Shown here in pieces: positions 1-13,766 of a DNA stretch of 64,000 nt. The number at the start of each line of letters is the position of its first letter. The first letter of the stretch is position 1. The DNA is taken from assembly GCF_025602895.1 (NCBI RefSeq), contig NW_026516208.1:930001-994000 (forward strand), given 5' to 3'. The translations under genes and the position numbers were made by a program. The stretch is from Polychytrium aggregatum (Eukaryota; Chytridiomycota; Chytridiomycetes; Polychytriales). Below the pieces are notes generated by a model, which did no database searches, was not told the origin of the DNA, and saw only the letters and a program-made list of their open reading frames with translations.

Positions 1-2015
1 AAGAGCTGACCATCATGCATAATTATCAGATGGCTGATCCACTGATCAGCTTGGAAGGCATGCCAAGGGAGCTGCCCAAAGTTACAGCACTCGACCTGGG
101 TGGATGCACTGAACTCAAGTCGCTGAAGGGAATGCCTGAGATGCCAAAGTTGGAGACACTTGGACTCCCCAAGTCCATCGAGTCCCTGGAAGGCATTCCG
201 GAAGTATTGCCCATGCTTACGAGGCTCAACCTGAGTGGATGCAGTGAACTCAAGTCACTCAAGGGAATGCCTGAGATGACAAAGTTGGAGACACTTGGAC
301 TCCCCAAGTCCATCGAGTCCCTGGAAGGCATGCCGAGGGAGCAGCCCATGCTTACGAGGCTCAACCTGAGTGGATGCACTGAACTCAAGTCGCTGAAGGG
401 AATGCCTGAGATGCCAAAGTTGGAGACACTTGGACTCCCCAAGTCCATCGAGTCCCTGGAAGGCATGCCGAGGGAGCTGCCCATGCTTACATGGCTCGAT
501 TTGAGAGAATGCAGTGAACTCAAGTCACTCAAAGGACTGCCTGAGGTGCCAAAGTTGGAGACACTTCAACTCTCTAAGTCCATTTGGTCCCTCGAAGGCA
601 TTCCAAGGGAGCCGCCCATGCTTACATGGCTTGATTTGAGAGAATGCACTGAACTCAAGTCACTCAATGGATTGCCCGAGATGCCCAAGTTGAAGACACT
701 CCAGCTACCCAAGTTCATCGACTCCCTGGAAGGCATTCCGGAAGTATTACCCATGCTTACGAGGCTCAACCTGAGTGGATGCAGTGAACTCAAGTCACTC
801 AAAGGACTGCCTGAGGTGCCAAAGTTGGAGACACTTCAACTCCCCAAGTCCATCGAGTCCCTGGAGGACATGCCGAAAGTACTGCCCACCCTTCCAACAC
901 TCGACCTGAGTGGATGCACTGAACTCAAGTCGCTGAAGGGAATGCCTGAGATGCCAAAGTTGGTGACACTCCAGCTACTCAAGTCCATCGAGTCTCTGGA
1001 AGGCATGCCGAAGGAACTGCCCACCCTTCCAACACTCGACCTGAGTGGATGCACTGAACTCAAGTCGCTGAAGGGAATGCCTGAGATGCCAAAGTTGGTG
1101 ACACTCCAGCTACTCAAGTCCATCGAGTCTCTGGAAGGCATGCCGAAGGAACTGCTCACCCTTCCAACACTCGACTTGAGTGGATGCACTGAACTCAAGT
1201 CGCTGAAGGGAATGCCTGAGATGCCAAAGTTGGTGACACTCCAGCTACCCAAGTCCATCGAGTCTCTGGAAGGCATGCCGAAGGAACTGCCCACCCTTCC
1301 AACACTCGACCTGAGTGGATGCACTGAACTCAAGTCGCTCAAAGGAATACCTGAGATGTCAAAGCTACAAACTCTAAAACTTCCCGAGTCTGTCGAATCC
1401 CTGGCTGGCATGCCGAAGAAACTGCCCTCGCTCACAGCGCTCAGCCTGCCTCGCTTCGGCCGACTAACCTCACTCACTGGACTGTCAAATGTGCCAATGT
1501 TGCTCGAGCTCGACATTCCAGCCAGTGTCGAGACTCTCGTGGACGTCCCGGAGGCGCTCCCATCCCTCACCAAGCTCACAATCTCCACCCATAAACCCCA
1601 CAATATCTTGACCCAACTCCCAAGCATGCCAAACCTCATTCATCTCGTTCTCTCAACTCAATTTGTGCGCCTGGCCGATCTGCGTGTCAGTCAAAGCTCC
1701 CTCAAAGTCATCGATTTGCAAGCTTGCTGCGAATTGGAGTCGCTGGATGACATTCCCTCGTATCCCAAGCTCGAGATTCTTTACGTCCCTCGATCGATAC
1801 AGAGAGTCAGCGGACTCGTCGACAGGCTTCCCTCTCTCAAGACACTGCACTTGGATTCAAGTATAAGGCCATCACATCATTCCCTGTTGGATGGCATGTT
1901 TGGCCGATATGCTAACTCTTTCAGACTTAGAAAGGTGATTTCCGGGCTTCCGAAGGGATGTCGAGTTGTGTTCAGCGATTCGTTCGAGTACACTTTTGGC
2001 CGATTCTCGAGGTAG
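1..2015 (+). CDS. Leucine-rich-repeat protein, 5'-partial
   Basis: A single open frame runs to a TAG at 2013-2015. The first ATG is at 15, but the frame is open upstream to the window edge and the residues before it already match a repeat unit, so the true start probably lies outside. The protein is almost wholly leucine-rich repeats. A 45-residue unit, equal to two LRRs, recurs with the cores LKSLKGMPEMPKLETL and SIESLEGMP. After about residue 440 the copies decay into diverged LRRs, and the last ~40 residues (FGRYANSFRLRKVISGL region) are not repetitive. No signal peptide or transmembrane segment is visible in the part seen. LRRs of this kind usually form a curved protein-binding surface; the ligand is unknown. 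Long ORFs on the opposite strand are shadows of the repeat. Confidence 0.85.
   Translation, partial: ELTIMHNYQMADPLISLEGMPRELPKVTALDLGGCTELKSLKGMPEMPKLETLGLPKSIESLEGIPEVLPMLTRLNLSGCSELKSLKGMPEMTKLETLGLPKSIESLEGMPREQPMLTRLNLSGCTELKSLKGMPEMPKLETLGLPKSIESLEGMPRELPMLTWLDLRECSELKSLKGLPEVPKLETLQLSKSIWSLEGIPREPPMLTWLDLRECTELKSLNGLPEMPKLKTLQLPKFIDSLEGIPEVLPMLTRLNLSGCSELKSLKGLPEVPKLETLQLPKSIESLEDMPKVLPTLPTLDLSGCTELKSLKGMPEMPKLVTLQLLKSIESLEGMPKELPTLPTLDLSGCTELKSLKGMPEMPKLVTLQLLKSIESLEGMPKELLTLPTLDLSGCTELKSLKGMPEMPKLVTLQLPKSIESLEGMPKELPTLPTLDLSGCTELKSLKGIPEMSKLQTLKLPESVESLAGMPKKLPSLTALSLPRFGRLTSLTGLSNVPMLLELDIPASVETLVDVPEALPSLTKLTISTHKPHNILTQLPSMPNLIHLVLSTQFVRLADLRVSQSSLKVIDLQACCELESLDDIPSYPKLEILYVPRSIQRVSGLVDRLPSLKTLHLDSSIRPSHHSLLDGMFGRYANSFRLRKVISGLPKGCRVVFSDSFEYTFGRFSR
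51..1400 (+). repeat. 135-bp coding tandem repeat (10 phased copies)
   Basis: The anchor gaactcaagt recurs at 111, 246, 381, 516, 651, 786, 921, 1056, 1191 and 1326, an exact 135-bp period with no indels. Each unit encodes 45 residues (two LRRs). Copies between about 900 and 1330 are nearly identical at the nucleotide level, while earlier ones alternate between two subtypes. This suggests recent unequal exchange or gene conversion inside the gene. Confidence 0.95.
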
Positions 2016-3304
2016 CTCGGCATGGAGTTGCTCAGTGTCATGTGTTCTTTCTCCTGGTAATATTCTCTATATTTTCCACTCCACTCCACTCCGTTTCGGT
2101 TAGTTTTCTTCCAATCCAGCTTTCTATCTCCTACTTCCGACATCTCACTTCGTCCGATCAGATTGTGTGTGATATTCGTACTGGAGGACGGCTCTGGTGT
2201 TGCGGTGTGAGATGATCCTGCTTTGCGGCTGCCGAACCCGAAGCGAGTCCAAATCCCTCACAATCTATGACAGTCCACACCGCACTTGGTCATGGACCCA
2301 ATCGAGAGCAGACACTAGTTGTCGCGGACATCTTGAGGCACTGCCTTCTCCCGCATTATCGCTGGTGGAACTCTGAGTGATGATGACCGTTGCAACTCCA
2401 GTCCATCCAGACCCCAATGAGATCGCAACTGAGGAAGGTACAAGTCCGGCATCTCGATCATGTCATTTGGTCAAGTGGATCAACTCGGGCTTCTCTTGCG
2501 TATGGACAAGGATGTTTGAGAGTGGTGGCTCCTTCCACACTGGAAACTCGAACTGGTAGCCCATGGTGGCATCGGCCTTGTCGGTGAACTGGTCAAGTCA
2601 TGGTCACTGGCATTGAGGTGGGCATAGATACGGACGAGATCGCTCTTGATGATGCTCGTGTCCTGGCAGTTGTGGATCGAGAGGAAGTGGTACTTGTCAT
2701 TCGTGGTCCAAAGAGTCCTCTCTCAGTCGCCAGGCTGCACTCCAGTGGACTGGTCTCATCCTCCCATGATCTGACCACATACGCTGGCGTGCCTCGGCGT
2801 CCCTGGGTTGGATCGAGGGTGGACCAGAAAGCTGCAGTGTGGCCATTTTCTTATTTTGGCGGCTGGAGAGGCGAACCGCTGTCCGTTTGGATACAGGCCA
2901 TTCGTCGCCTTTGCATCCATTTGTCGGTACCATGTGGCGTGGGATGGTCTGGGTCGTGCTCGGTATCTATGGTTGCAGAACGAGTATCGATGATAGTGGT
3001 CGAGTTGTCGCTATCGAGTCACTCGATGTTCTCTCGGTCGATCAGCATCAGCGATTGTTCTGAGACAGCACTATTGTATATTGGATGTATTGGATGTATT
3101 GGATGTATTGGATGTATTGGATGTATTGGATGTGTTGACTGTCAAATACAACATCACTCGGCCATTGCCGCTTCATCGGAACCACTTTGCAAGTCCACTC
3201 TTTGGTATCATGGTGGGTGGTGGCGGCGCGATTTGCTTGGCTGCTTGCAAGGTTGGTGTTGTGATTTTGTTGTTTGGGAGTGGAACTCGGGAGGGACTCG
3301 GGGA
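2016..3304. other. Intergenic, no gene recognised
   Basis: Several overlapping short frames exist on both strands, but none shows a recognisable domain or consistent splice signals. The longest, on the plus strand from 2600, runs straight through the antisense of the Sel1 gene and is judged a shadow. The only distinct structure is the 9-bp tandem repeat near 3.1 kb. Confidence 0.5.
3081..3134. repeat. 9-bp minisatellite
   Basis: The unit ttggatgta is repeated five times exactly, followed by one variant copy. It lies in noncoding sequence about 170 bp beyond the 3' end of the minus-strand Sel1 gene. Confidence 0.95.
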
Positions 3305-3811
3305 TCAGGGCCATTGGCCGAGTTTCTTGAGTCTATCGATGGCGCTTTGATGACCTTGTTCGGCGGACTTGCGGAACCAGGTGATGGCGGTGTCGATATT
3401 CTCTGGGACGCCGTCTCCATATTGGTAACATTCACCGAGGTAATTTTGTGCGTATCGATTGCCCTGCTCAGCCGACTTGCGATACCACTCGACAACTTTC
3501 AGATGGTCCTGCGCGACTCCATGTCCATTGTCGTAGCACCAACCAACCGTCCACTGCCCGTACGAGTTGTCTTGGTCGGCCGACTTGTTGTACCACTCGA
3601 ATGCCTGCTTGTTGTCTTTCGATACACCACGACCATTCAAGTAGCAATCACCGATCCAGTACTGGCTGTCGCTGTGGCCTTTTTTTTTGGCGAGTTCTTT
3701 GAAGATAACGACGGTTGCTTTTCTGTCGCGATCTACACCACACCCATGCTCCAGGCACATGGCCATCAGATGCTTACAGAGCCAGTCGTACTTTGCCCCA
3801 AACCTGCACAT
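3305..3811 (-). CDS. Sel1-like repeat protein
   Basis: A 168-residue frame carries about four Sel1-like repeats, helical TPR relatives of 36 residues. The motif pattern is clear in YWIGDCYLNGRGVSKD, AFEWYNKSADQ, VVEWYRKSAEQGN, YLGECYQYGDGV and AITWFRKSAEQG. Repeat 1 is less regular. Such proteins are adaptor scaffolds, and one well-known group activates chitin synthase (Chs4/Skt5), but this short form has no feature that fixes a partner. No CAAX box or signal peptide is seen. The start at 3811 is simply the first ATG of the frame; an upstream exon with further repeats is possible. Confidence 0.75.
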   Translation of the reverse strand: MCRFGAKYDWLCKHLMAMCLEHGCGVDRDRKATVVIFKELAKKKGHSDSQYWIGDCYLNGRGVSKDNKQAFEWYNKSADQDNSYGQWTVGWCYDNGHGVAQDHLKVVEWYRKSAEQGNRYAQNYLGECYQYGDGVPENIDTAITWFRKSAEQGHQSAIDRLKKLGQWP

Positions 3812-4603
3812 TCGCCTGGAAGGGATATGAGAATACCCGTCGAAACGGGACTAGTCGATTCTCATAAAGCCTCGCGTTGATTTCGTCCGATTAATCAGAC
3901 GATATGTTCATCCGAGCACAGGGAGCAAACTCGGAGGTGCCGGACCACAGAGGCGGGTCTGCAAAGTGCAAACCACACCCCACTTCTCGTCGAACCTCAG
4001 ATGCTGATACAGCGTTTCCAAAATGAAATGGGACACCCCCGTTTTAACCATGAATACACCTACCCACTCATCGCATTCATGGTCAAACACACCACCATCG
4101 ATTTCCGCATCGCTGCACTGCGAGCCATGGTTTGCATTCAGTGACCAGATGGACACAAATGGATCACTTGCATGATGTGCTTCTGGCATTGAATCAAGGA
4201 CACCAATGTGGGCATTTGGTCTGTAGCAAATGGATGAGTGCCACACCAAGTCCCAAGATCACTGGGCCGGCTTCCTTCCTGCAATACATTCGCCATGTGT
4301 TCGATGGAGACATGCTGGACAAACAGCTGTACTTGACTGAATCTGCAGTGGCTCGCTGGTCCCCGTCGTGCCCACTCACTCCATGCATCTCCCACACACA
4401 CAGGGCAATGACTTGACCCACTTGAACAGGTGTGTGATATGATATGACAACGCCGTGTTTGTCCGAATGAGACGATGTGTCCCAATTTCTCTTCACCCCG
4501 GTGTAGAGACCCAGAGAAATAACGACGGCCCCGAATCACAGCAGGGCGTCAGATTTGGTTTTGGGTACGCAGTAAGCAAAAAAAAAAAAAAATGCGAGGG
4601 CGA
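3812..4603. other. Intergenic, no gene recognised
   Basis: Short frames on the minus strand (3908-4249, 4138-4539) overlap each other and resemble nothing I recognise. A run of 16 adenines (4578-4593 region) lies just beyond the syntaxin stop codon and gives a T-tract in that gene's 3' untranslated region. Confidence 0.4.
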
Positions 4604-6604
4604 TCACTTGGGTGCGCTCGTGGGAGTGGGTGTGCTTGGAGTGGATCCGATCTTGACGTGAGTGATGACAAAGTACAGGATAATAGCCAAGATGATTGCG
4701 CCAATGACAGCAAACATGATGCGCTTGGACTGAAGAAAAAATAGCAGACACGTGCATCAGCATCGTCGGCAGAGATGAAGCAATGCTTCCCAAAGACGCA
4801 TGCCACTCGTTCATCGGGACGATATGCCTCGGCGTGGGACGCTGGGCTCACCTTGTTTTCCGAGAGCTTGTTGTCGGCAGCCTTATGGAGCTCCCGAGTT
4901 CCGCTTGCGATGTTACTGGACATTGACAATCACAGGACCAACGAAACGTGGTCAGCAAAGTTTTGCGAGGCCACTGTGTCAATGACGACCTCAGCATCAA
5001 AATTGTCACTTACTCGATAGTCACTTCGACATGGTCTTCGATCACGTCGATTTGTTTCTGAACAAAGATACACAAGCAATGTCAACGAGCATACGACGAC
5101 GAATCATGGGTAAATGTGCGCAAAGGCGCGCCACAGGCAAGATCCGAGCCAAAGATGTCTGTTGCCTCACCTGCTGGGAGTTGAGCATCTCCTTAAAGTC
5201 ATCCTGGAGCGCTGCCAGCTCGGCGATAGCCTGTGCCAACTTGAGGATCTCGGCATGGCGGTCCTTGACTTCCCGCAAGGCAGCGGACTGCTGAGCCATG
5301 TGACCAACGAGAAGCTAGATGTTCCCGAGCAAGTGTGTCAGTGAACCAACCCCAGGCAAGCAAAGTGGTGGCCCCTGGACCGTCAGCTCAAAGCCGCAGC
5401 ACATATAGATACCTCATTCTCAAAGACAGGACTGCCGCTCTCGACTACGGCCTGGATTTGATCAGGAGTTGCGTTCGGCTTGACTGAGGAGTGGAATCTT
5501 AGTTGTCACCCTTCAGCAGAGCGCACCGACACGCCTCTTTAATGCAGTCTTGATCCTGGTGAGAAGCGGAGCACACTCACCGATCAGATACTGGCGCTCA
5601 AGTCTGGACTTTGTCTGCTGCTGGATATACAGAAGAACCTTGTTGTACTTGGCGGCGACATCCGAGAGCTGGCGAGCCAGATAACGCTCCTCCTGTCGAC
5701 GCATGGTGACGATTTTGCCGCTCTCCATGTAACCTGTGGCCTGGATCAGGGCTGAGGAAGGTGCGACAGGCTGCATCAGTCGCTACCGCCAAGCATAATC
5801 GAAAGGAAGGACGAGGTGGGGGGGGGCGCTCACCCTTGAGGTTGTTGCGGGAGTTCTGAATAAGGATCTTGGTTTCGGCAGACAGGCGATCGATCTCGTT
5901 TCCGGTGGCTGATGAGTCCAATGGCCACGAGTTGTATGAGATAAATAGTTGGGCGTAAGAAAATAGGCGGAACACAGATCCCGATATCGGTTTGGCGATG
6001 GATGCGCCAGCATGCCCGATCTGTCCAGCTGACTGGGATCAGCAAGGCCCGTTACCTTTCGACCAAGACGAGCTCAGATGCCGGGCGAACAAGTTTTCGA
6101 TGTTAGAAATGTTGGCTTCGATGTTGGCGATGCGCATACGGAGACCTTGGTGCTGACGCCAGAAGGGAGGGGGATCATTGTTAAAAGTCCAGCAGCGACA
6201 AGATCGGTTGCAAATGGACCGGGTATCCAGGGTCTCGCGAAAGCACATACTGCGCTGGAGCGAGGCCAGGACGGGCAGTCTGCGAATCAGGCAGGATGCT
6301 TGGGTGCCGTGCACGAACCTCAGACAGGGCAGCATCAGTGGCCGCAGCCCGAGCGTCGCTGGCAAGGAGCGACTCGGACTCGGGCTGAAGGGGGATGTCT
6401 TGGAGCTGGAAATGAAGCGCGCAAGCACACGAGCGGTGTCAGCCAAGGTGAGTCGCCTATTCTTATCGGTCTGCAGTTGGAAAGCGGTGCGAGTCGAATA
6501 ACATGATGGGTTGCAGGGCGCCTGTTGAAACGAGTGAGGCAAGACTGCGAACGAGACCAGGAGGAAGAGCGTACCCCATCGGATTGGAGTCTGTTGCGGG
6601 CCAT
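4604..6604 (-). CDS. Syntaxin, Qa-SNARE (Sso1/2 type)
   Basis: Ten exons give about 301 residues. The order is: a short N-terminus (MARNRLQSDG, 6575-6604); Habc helices (exons with IANIEANISNIENLF, NEIDRLSAETKILIQ and EERYLARQLSDVAAKYNKV); the SNARE helix (ALREVKDRHAEILKLAQAIA, then NSQQ and KQIDVIEDHVEV) with the zero-layer glutamine in NSQQ; and a C-terminal transmembrane anchor (IMFAVIGAIILAIILYFVI) with a short Thr/Pro-rich luminal tail. Splice phases join cleanly throughout, for example GATGGG|gtacgc and ttcttcag|TCCAAG. Syntaxins of this class pair with SNAP-25 and VAMP proteins to drive vesicle fusion at the plasma membrane. Length and anchor match the family. The N-terminal two exons are the least certain. 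Confidence 0.88.
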
Positions 6605-7071
6605 GTTACAGAATGAAGCGGGAAAAGATTCAAAACGCGGTGTGGTGCAGGATTAGCTGGTATCGCAGGCTGGCTGGACCGGCTGGCAAGAACGCTTGGG
6701 AGAGACAGGGACTGAGAAGGATGCAGGAAGACCAGGACGGAGACGACGGGCTGGTTTTGAGGCGGGCAGTGTATGGACGGGCGGCATGTCACCGCCACCG
6801 CGCGGGATGTCGCACAGCCAAGAAGCGCGGTGACACAAGGGCAAGGGCTGGGGCTGCGCGTGGGAGGCGATGCCCCACGGGATCGCACGTGAGGCTCATC
6901 CTTCACTCTCAACCAACACTGCACCCTTGGCCAAGAAGCAACGCCGCTCGCTGATGAAGCACTGAGACACTGGCGGGAGTCGGTGTATTCATCACGGATA
7001 TGGATATGGACAGTGATGGATGGACAGGGGTGTGCCTGCTGGCCTGTCGGCGTCGAGTGCGATTGGCACCG
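6605..7071. other. Syntaxin 5' flank, no gene seen
   Basis: This stretch separates the syntaxin start codon from the 3' end of the small CxxC gene on the same strand. Open frames here lack any family resemblance. It presumably holds the syntaxin promoter, but no TATA-like element stands out. Confidence 0.4.
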
Positions 7072-7460
7072 TTACTTGCCCCTGTGAATGCAACAGCCTG
7101 GTGTCAGCGACCCTTGTGCTTGACCAATCCACTCGACTGCCATCGCTCTGGTCGCCACCAGACTTACCCGCGAGGACAGGTGCACTGCTGGTCCTTGGGG
7201 ACATCCTTCATGACCGAGTCGACATGCTTGCCGCTGCCGTGTTGCGGGGATGCGAGCGGAATGAGAATGGGTTGCAAGCAGCAGACGATGTGGATGAGTG
7301 CGAGCGGCAGCCAGTGCGATCGCATCGGATGCTGCTCGGCTGTTCCAGACATCAACGGTGCAGCTGGCCCAGACAACCAAGACATTAAAGCACATGGATG
7401 CTCCTACCAGCCGCCCCAGGTCGTCTTGCCACACTTGTCGCACTTGACGGGATAGCACAT
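7072..7460 (-). CDS. 42-residue conserved CxxC protein
   Basis: Three exons (7408-7460, 7168-7233, 7072-7081) join in phase to 43 codons including the stop. Junctions are GGCTG|gtagga...cggcag|CGGCAAG and CGCGG|gtaagt...tcacag|GGGCAAG. The protein starts MCYPVKCDKCGKTTWGGCGK, continues with HVDSVMKDVPKDQQCTC and ends PRGGK. From memory, the CxxCGKTTWxGCGxH...VMxxVPxxQxC pattern is a very small protein family of unknown function found in fungi and in some bacteria. The cysteines could bind zinc. The last exon adds only the final codons. A TATA-like element lies about 92 bp upstream. Confidence 0.78.
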
Positions 7461-7551
7461 GGTATTGAACGTGAGGGAGAACGAGGGAATCGGTGGAATC
7501 GTGGTGGTTGAGTTGCGATGTGGACGAGGGGCAAGCGCTGTCTCGCGCTCG

Positions 7552-7558
7552 TTTTATA
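7552..7558 (-). promoter_or_regulatory. TATA-like box of the CxxC gene
   Basis: Read on the minus strand this is ctataaaac, an unusually good TATA match in GC-rich surroundings, 92-100 bp upstream of the ATG at 7460. Confidence 0.5.
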
Positions 7559-7560
7559 GT

Positions 7561-8624
7561 CACCCTGTGTCAGGCGGCCATCTGTGGCTGGTTGTCCAAA
7601 CAGATCGCTGATTGCGCTGGCAACCAAACAACCAACGACAGTTGTGTGGGGGGCGGCGAACAGGCGACAAATCGTCGACTTGCATCCGAGCAGCAGCCGA
7701 CTTGCATCCGAGCAGCAGTCGGCTTGCACCCAATGCCCCCGTCAGGCCAGAGTGTTTGGCGGGCTTGATCGGTACTTCAGCCCGGTTTCTCACGCCCGGC
7801 TGTCTCCCGCTCGACGGTGTTGTTTGGGGACAAGCCACCTGCTGCGGCCGATAATGTTACTGGCTGATTGTGGGGTCACGATGCATCAATCGCTGAGGAT
7901 AACGGCGCTGATCGACGGAATGCCGCCAGGCACACTGCGGGCCAGCGATGGAGTGGGTGAGATCGGCATTGTTGCTCCTGGCTGGCTGGGCGTGTGACTC
8001 GCCGCTGGCCATCGGCTATTTGCACATCCCACCCACTCCCGTGGCTCTGACAATTGCCAGGGTCTGTTCGGGCGGCGCATCGCTGCTGTCTCGCTCGGCA
8101 ATGTCGATACCCCATCCCGAGACTGGAATGCCGGGGTGTTGCCGCTCCAGCTTGGCTTGGACTGCCCACCACCGCAATCCATCGTTTGCCATCGCAATCC
8201 ATGCCCACCACCACGCACCCCAGTTCCACGATCTGTCCTCCCTGCACTTGATGCCGCACACCGAGTGGCAAGCACTTCGCTGCCCTGCCCCGGCCGTCCA
8301 ACGAACCCGCCAAACGAGGAGGATGTTGCCCGGGCTGATCGGTCGCTCCGCAGGGCGTGGACCCCAACGACTCTCCTGCTCGCCCGCCTGCCTGCTCCGT
8401 GATTGAACAGACTCGATTGGCCTGGGCACGCACCCGCCAATACTCCCGGTGCTGGGATGCTGACGTGCATGCCGGACGTTGGTGCACCCTGCCGCGGCGG
8501 CCGTCGTCCATATGTCGATGGCTTCCCACATCCGGCGGATCGATCGGCAGCTTGTTCTCGAGCCTCGGGGCCATTGTCGGTCGAGACCCGCAACGCTCTC
8601 CCACCCTGTCTGATCCAGTCCACA
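7561..8624. other. Intergenic, no gene supported
   Basis: Long overlapping frames occur on both strands (for example minus 7876-8724), as expected from high GC content, but none has a recognisable domain. A 22-bp period direct repeat (cgacttgcatccgagcagca, two copies plus a partial) lies at 7676-7730. The region separates the minus-strand CxxC gene from the plus-strand glutaredoxin and should contain both promoters. Confidence 0.4.
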
Positions 8625-8632
8625 GATATAAG
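8625..8632 (+). promoter_or_regulatory. TATA-like box of the glutaredoxin gene
   Basis: The sequence gatataag lies 80-87 bp before the glutaredoxin ATG, a plausible core promoter position. Confidence 0.4.
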
Positions 8633-8711
8633 CCAGACCACACCCATCTCCTCGACATCACCGCACCTTCCCACTGCTCATCGATAGCCACTTCCTCAGA
8701 CCACCAAAGGC

Positions 8712-9152
8712 ATGGCCGAAGCATTTGTCAAGACCACCGTCGAGAGCCACACCGTTGTGGTGTTTGGCAAGAGTCACTGCCCATACACCCAGAAAGCCAA
8801 GAAGCTGCTCGCCGACGCCGGGATCAAGTTCCACCAGGTCGATCTCGACACCATGGGTGAGTGGAGCAGGCCTCTGCCGAGCCTCTGTCGAGCCTGGGCC
8901 ATTCGTGTGTCGCTGCTGGGTCCGGCGGTGTGCGATATGCCAGCGATGTGCCAGCGATGTGCCAGCGACAGGAGTGCAGAGTGGTGCAGAATCTGATCCT
9001 GTTCCACAGATACCGGTGCTGCCATCCAGACCTTCCTCGAGACCAGCACCAATTTGAAGGGCGTGCCCAACGTCTGGGTCAAGGGCAAGCACTTTGGCGA
9101 CGACGGCGATGTCGAGGAGCAGGTCCAGAAGGACAAGTCGTTCTTTGTGTGA
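8712..9152 (+). CDS. Glutaredoxin (CPYT active site)
   Basis: Two exons (8712-8856 and 9010-9152) join as ATGG|gtgagt...ccacag|ATACC to give 95 residues, the usual length of a single-domain glutaredoxin. The active site is HCPYT with the nucleophilic Cys at residue 23. The cis-proline loop is GVPNVWVKGKHFG and the glutathione-binding GDDGDV element follows. Classical dithiol enzymes have CPYC; here the second cysteine is Thr, so this enzyme should work by a monothiol, glutathione-dependent mechanism although its overall sequence is of the short dithiol class. No targeting peptide is seen, so it is probably cytosolic. Confidence 0.92.
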
Positions 9153-9560
9153 GCCATGGTGGCGACCGACCTTGGCCATCGGCGAACGGCCCGGATATCC
9201 GTGGATTCGCTTTGCCATGCTGTGATTCATGGGAGAATGGCGATGCCATGTCCGTGCGAGAGAATGGCCCAACGACATGTCCATATGCCAGTACGACAAC
9301 ACGATGGCATATTCACATTGCACAATGACATGTTCGCACGGCCCCATGCTTGTGCTGGTGTGAAGTGCCTGATACGAGCCGCTCCGAGGCTCAGTCGGCA
9401 CACTGTTGGTCTCGTTGTGGTCTCACTGTGCTATCTATTTGCGATTGCCACTCAACCACTTCACCACATCAAGCACGGCCATCGCCAAACCAGGACGGGT
9501 CTGATCACAGCACCGCCAGTCCCAGAGCAGCGCTCGCTGCATCGAGGCTTGGCTTGACAC
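9153..9560. other. Convergent 3' spacer
   Basis: This is the region between the ends of the glutaredoxin (+) and HIG1-like (-) genes. No coding signal is recognised. Confidence 0.4.
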
Positions 9561-10656
9561 TCAGGATGTGGCCGGCTTGGATCCACCGGCGACGATGCGT
9601 TCGTAGTATGGATCTGAGCAGATCCAGAGAGAATGGCGGAATCGATTCGACATGGTGTCGATGGTCGTTGCGATGATGAGATGATGAGATGATGAGATGA
9701 TGAGATGATGAGATGATGAGATGACGATGGCAACTGACGGCACTGGCAATGCAGATCGAGAATCCATCGGCACTCACCAATCTTCACCATGGGCTTGATA
9801 TCAACCATGGCCGACACACCGGCGACACCCATCACACCCGCCAGGGCCAGCAGCTGAGCCGTCATGCGTGCGTTGATGACCTTCTGGGCGTGGGTGATGT
9901 CGGTGCGTCGGAAGTTGTAGCCGAGAGCAACGGCCATCGAAGTAGCCCAGAGACCGGCTGTCGACGACAAGTAAAGCGATGAGCAAGCAGCCAGCGACAG
10001 GATCGATACAGGACCGATACAGGACTGACACAGGACTGATACAGAGCACCGCTGCAGTCCAGGCAGCGGCGGCAGCCACTCACCGACAGCGCTGTAGCGA
10101 AAGCGGACAAACGCATTCTTCCAGCCCTCGGCCGTGGTAAAGTTGATCTGGCCCTGGGAAGCATCGGTCTCGACCTCGCTTTCACGAACAACAGAGAACT
10201 GCTGGGCAAACTCGCGATCGATCTTCATGGCCACAATGTCGCTGGCCGTGAAGAAACCAATGATGGTGGAGCCCAGGATGACGGATACCTGATCAAAGCT
10301 CCTGGATCAGTTGCATGCAGGCAAACATGTCCATCGAGTCGCTGGACACGGCCGCCAGCGAAGCCACCTGGTGCTTGCTGAGATCACAGCCAGAGCAGGT
10401 TTGGATTGCCAGGGTGCGGGCCCGACCACCCAACACAACCCACCTTGATGGGCAGCGTGAGACGCTGGTAGAAGGGCCAGCGCTTCTGAGCGACGGCAGA
10501 GAGCCCCAGGGCGGCCACCGTTGTTGCGGCTCCGTACGGAATACTCTCACGGATCACTCGCCAGTTCATCTCGTTCTTGTTGCGGAAGCGCATTTGCTTT
10601 GCTGTTCCGCCGACGATTTCCTCGTTGGCATTCTCGGTGGGAGGAAGAGAGGACAT
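9561..10656 (-). CDS. HIG1-like mitochondrial membrane protein
   Basis: Four exons are supported: 10444-10656, one ending AGCGCTGTCG|gtgagt near 10084, one from GGTCTCTGGGCTACTTC to AAGATTG|gtgagt near 9777, and a last exon ending TCCTGA at 9561. The encoded order is a hydrophilic N-terminus, a first hydrophobic stretch (YGAATTVAALGLSAVAQ) followed by a second (VSVILGSTIIGFFTASDIV), and a C-terminal pair of segments (GLWATSMAVALGYNF and MTAQLLALAGVMGVAGVSAM) around the loop RRTDITHAQKVINAR. The C-terminal pair resembles the hypoxia-induced HIG1 domain of Rcf2-type respiratory supercomplex factors. The family call is by pattern only. The last intron holds an 8-bp minisatellite. Confidence 0.6.
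9673..9722. repeat. 8-bp intronic minisatellite
   Basis: About six copies of gatgagat sit in the last intron of the HIG1-like gene. Confidence 0.9.

Positions 10657-13766
<3,110 letters not shown>

Noticed and set aside
26-1639. Long minus-strand frames under the LRR gene
   Set aside because: They are shadows of the 135-bp coding repeat; the plus frame gives clear LRRs.
2600-3880. 426-residue plus-strand frame
   Set aside because: Its 3' half is antisense to the Sel1-repeat gene, and its 5' half spans a 9-bp minisatellite translated as GCI repeats. No domain is recognised.
7876-8724. 282-residue minus-strand frame and overlapping frames before glutaredoxin
   Set aside because: Composition (Arg/Gly/Ser/Pro) matches GC-rich noncoding DNA, and two overlapping frames look equally plausible.
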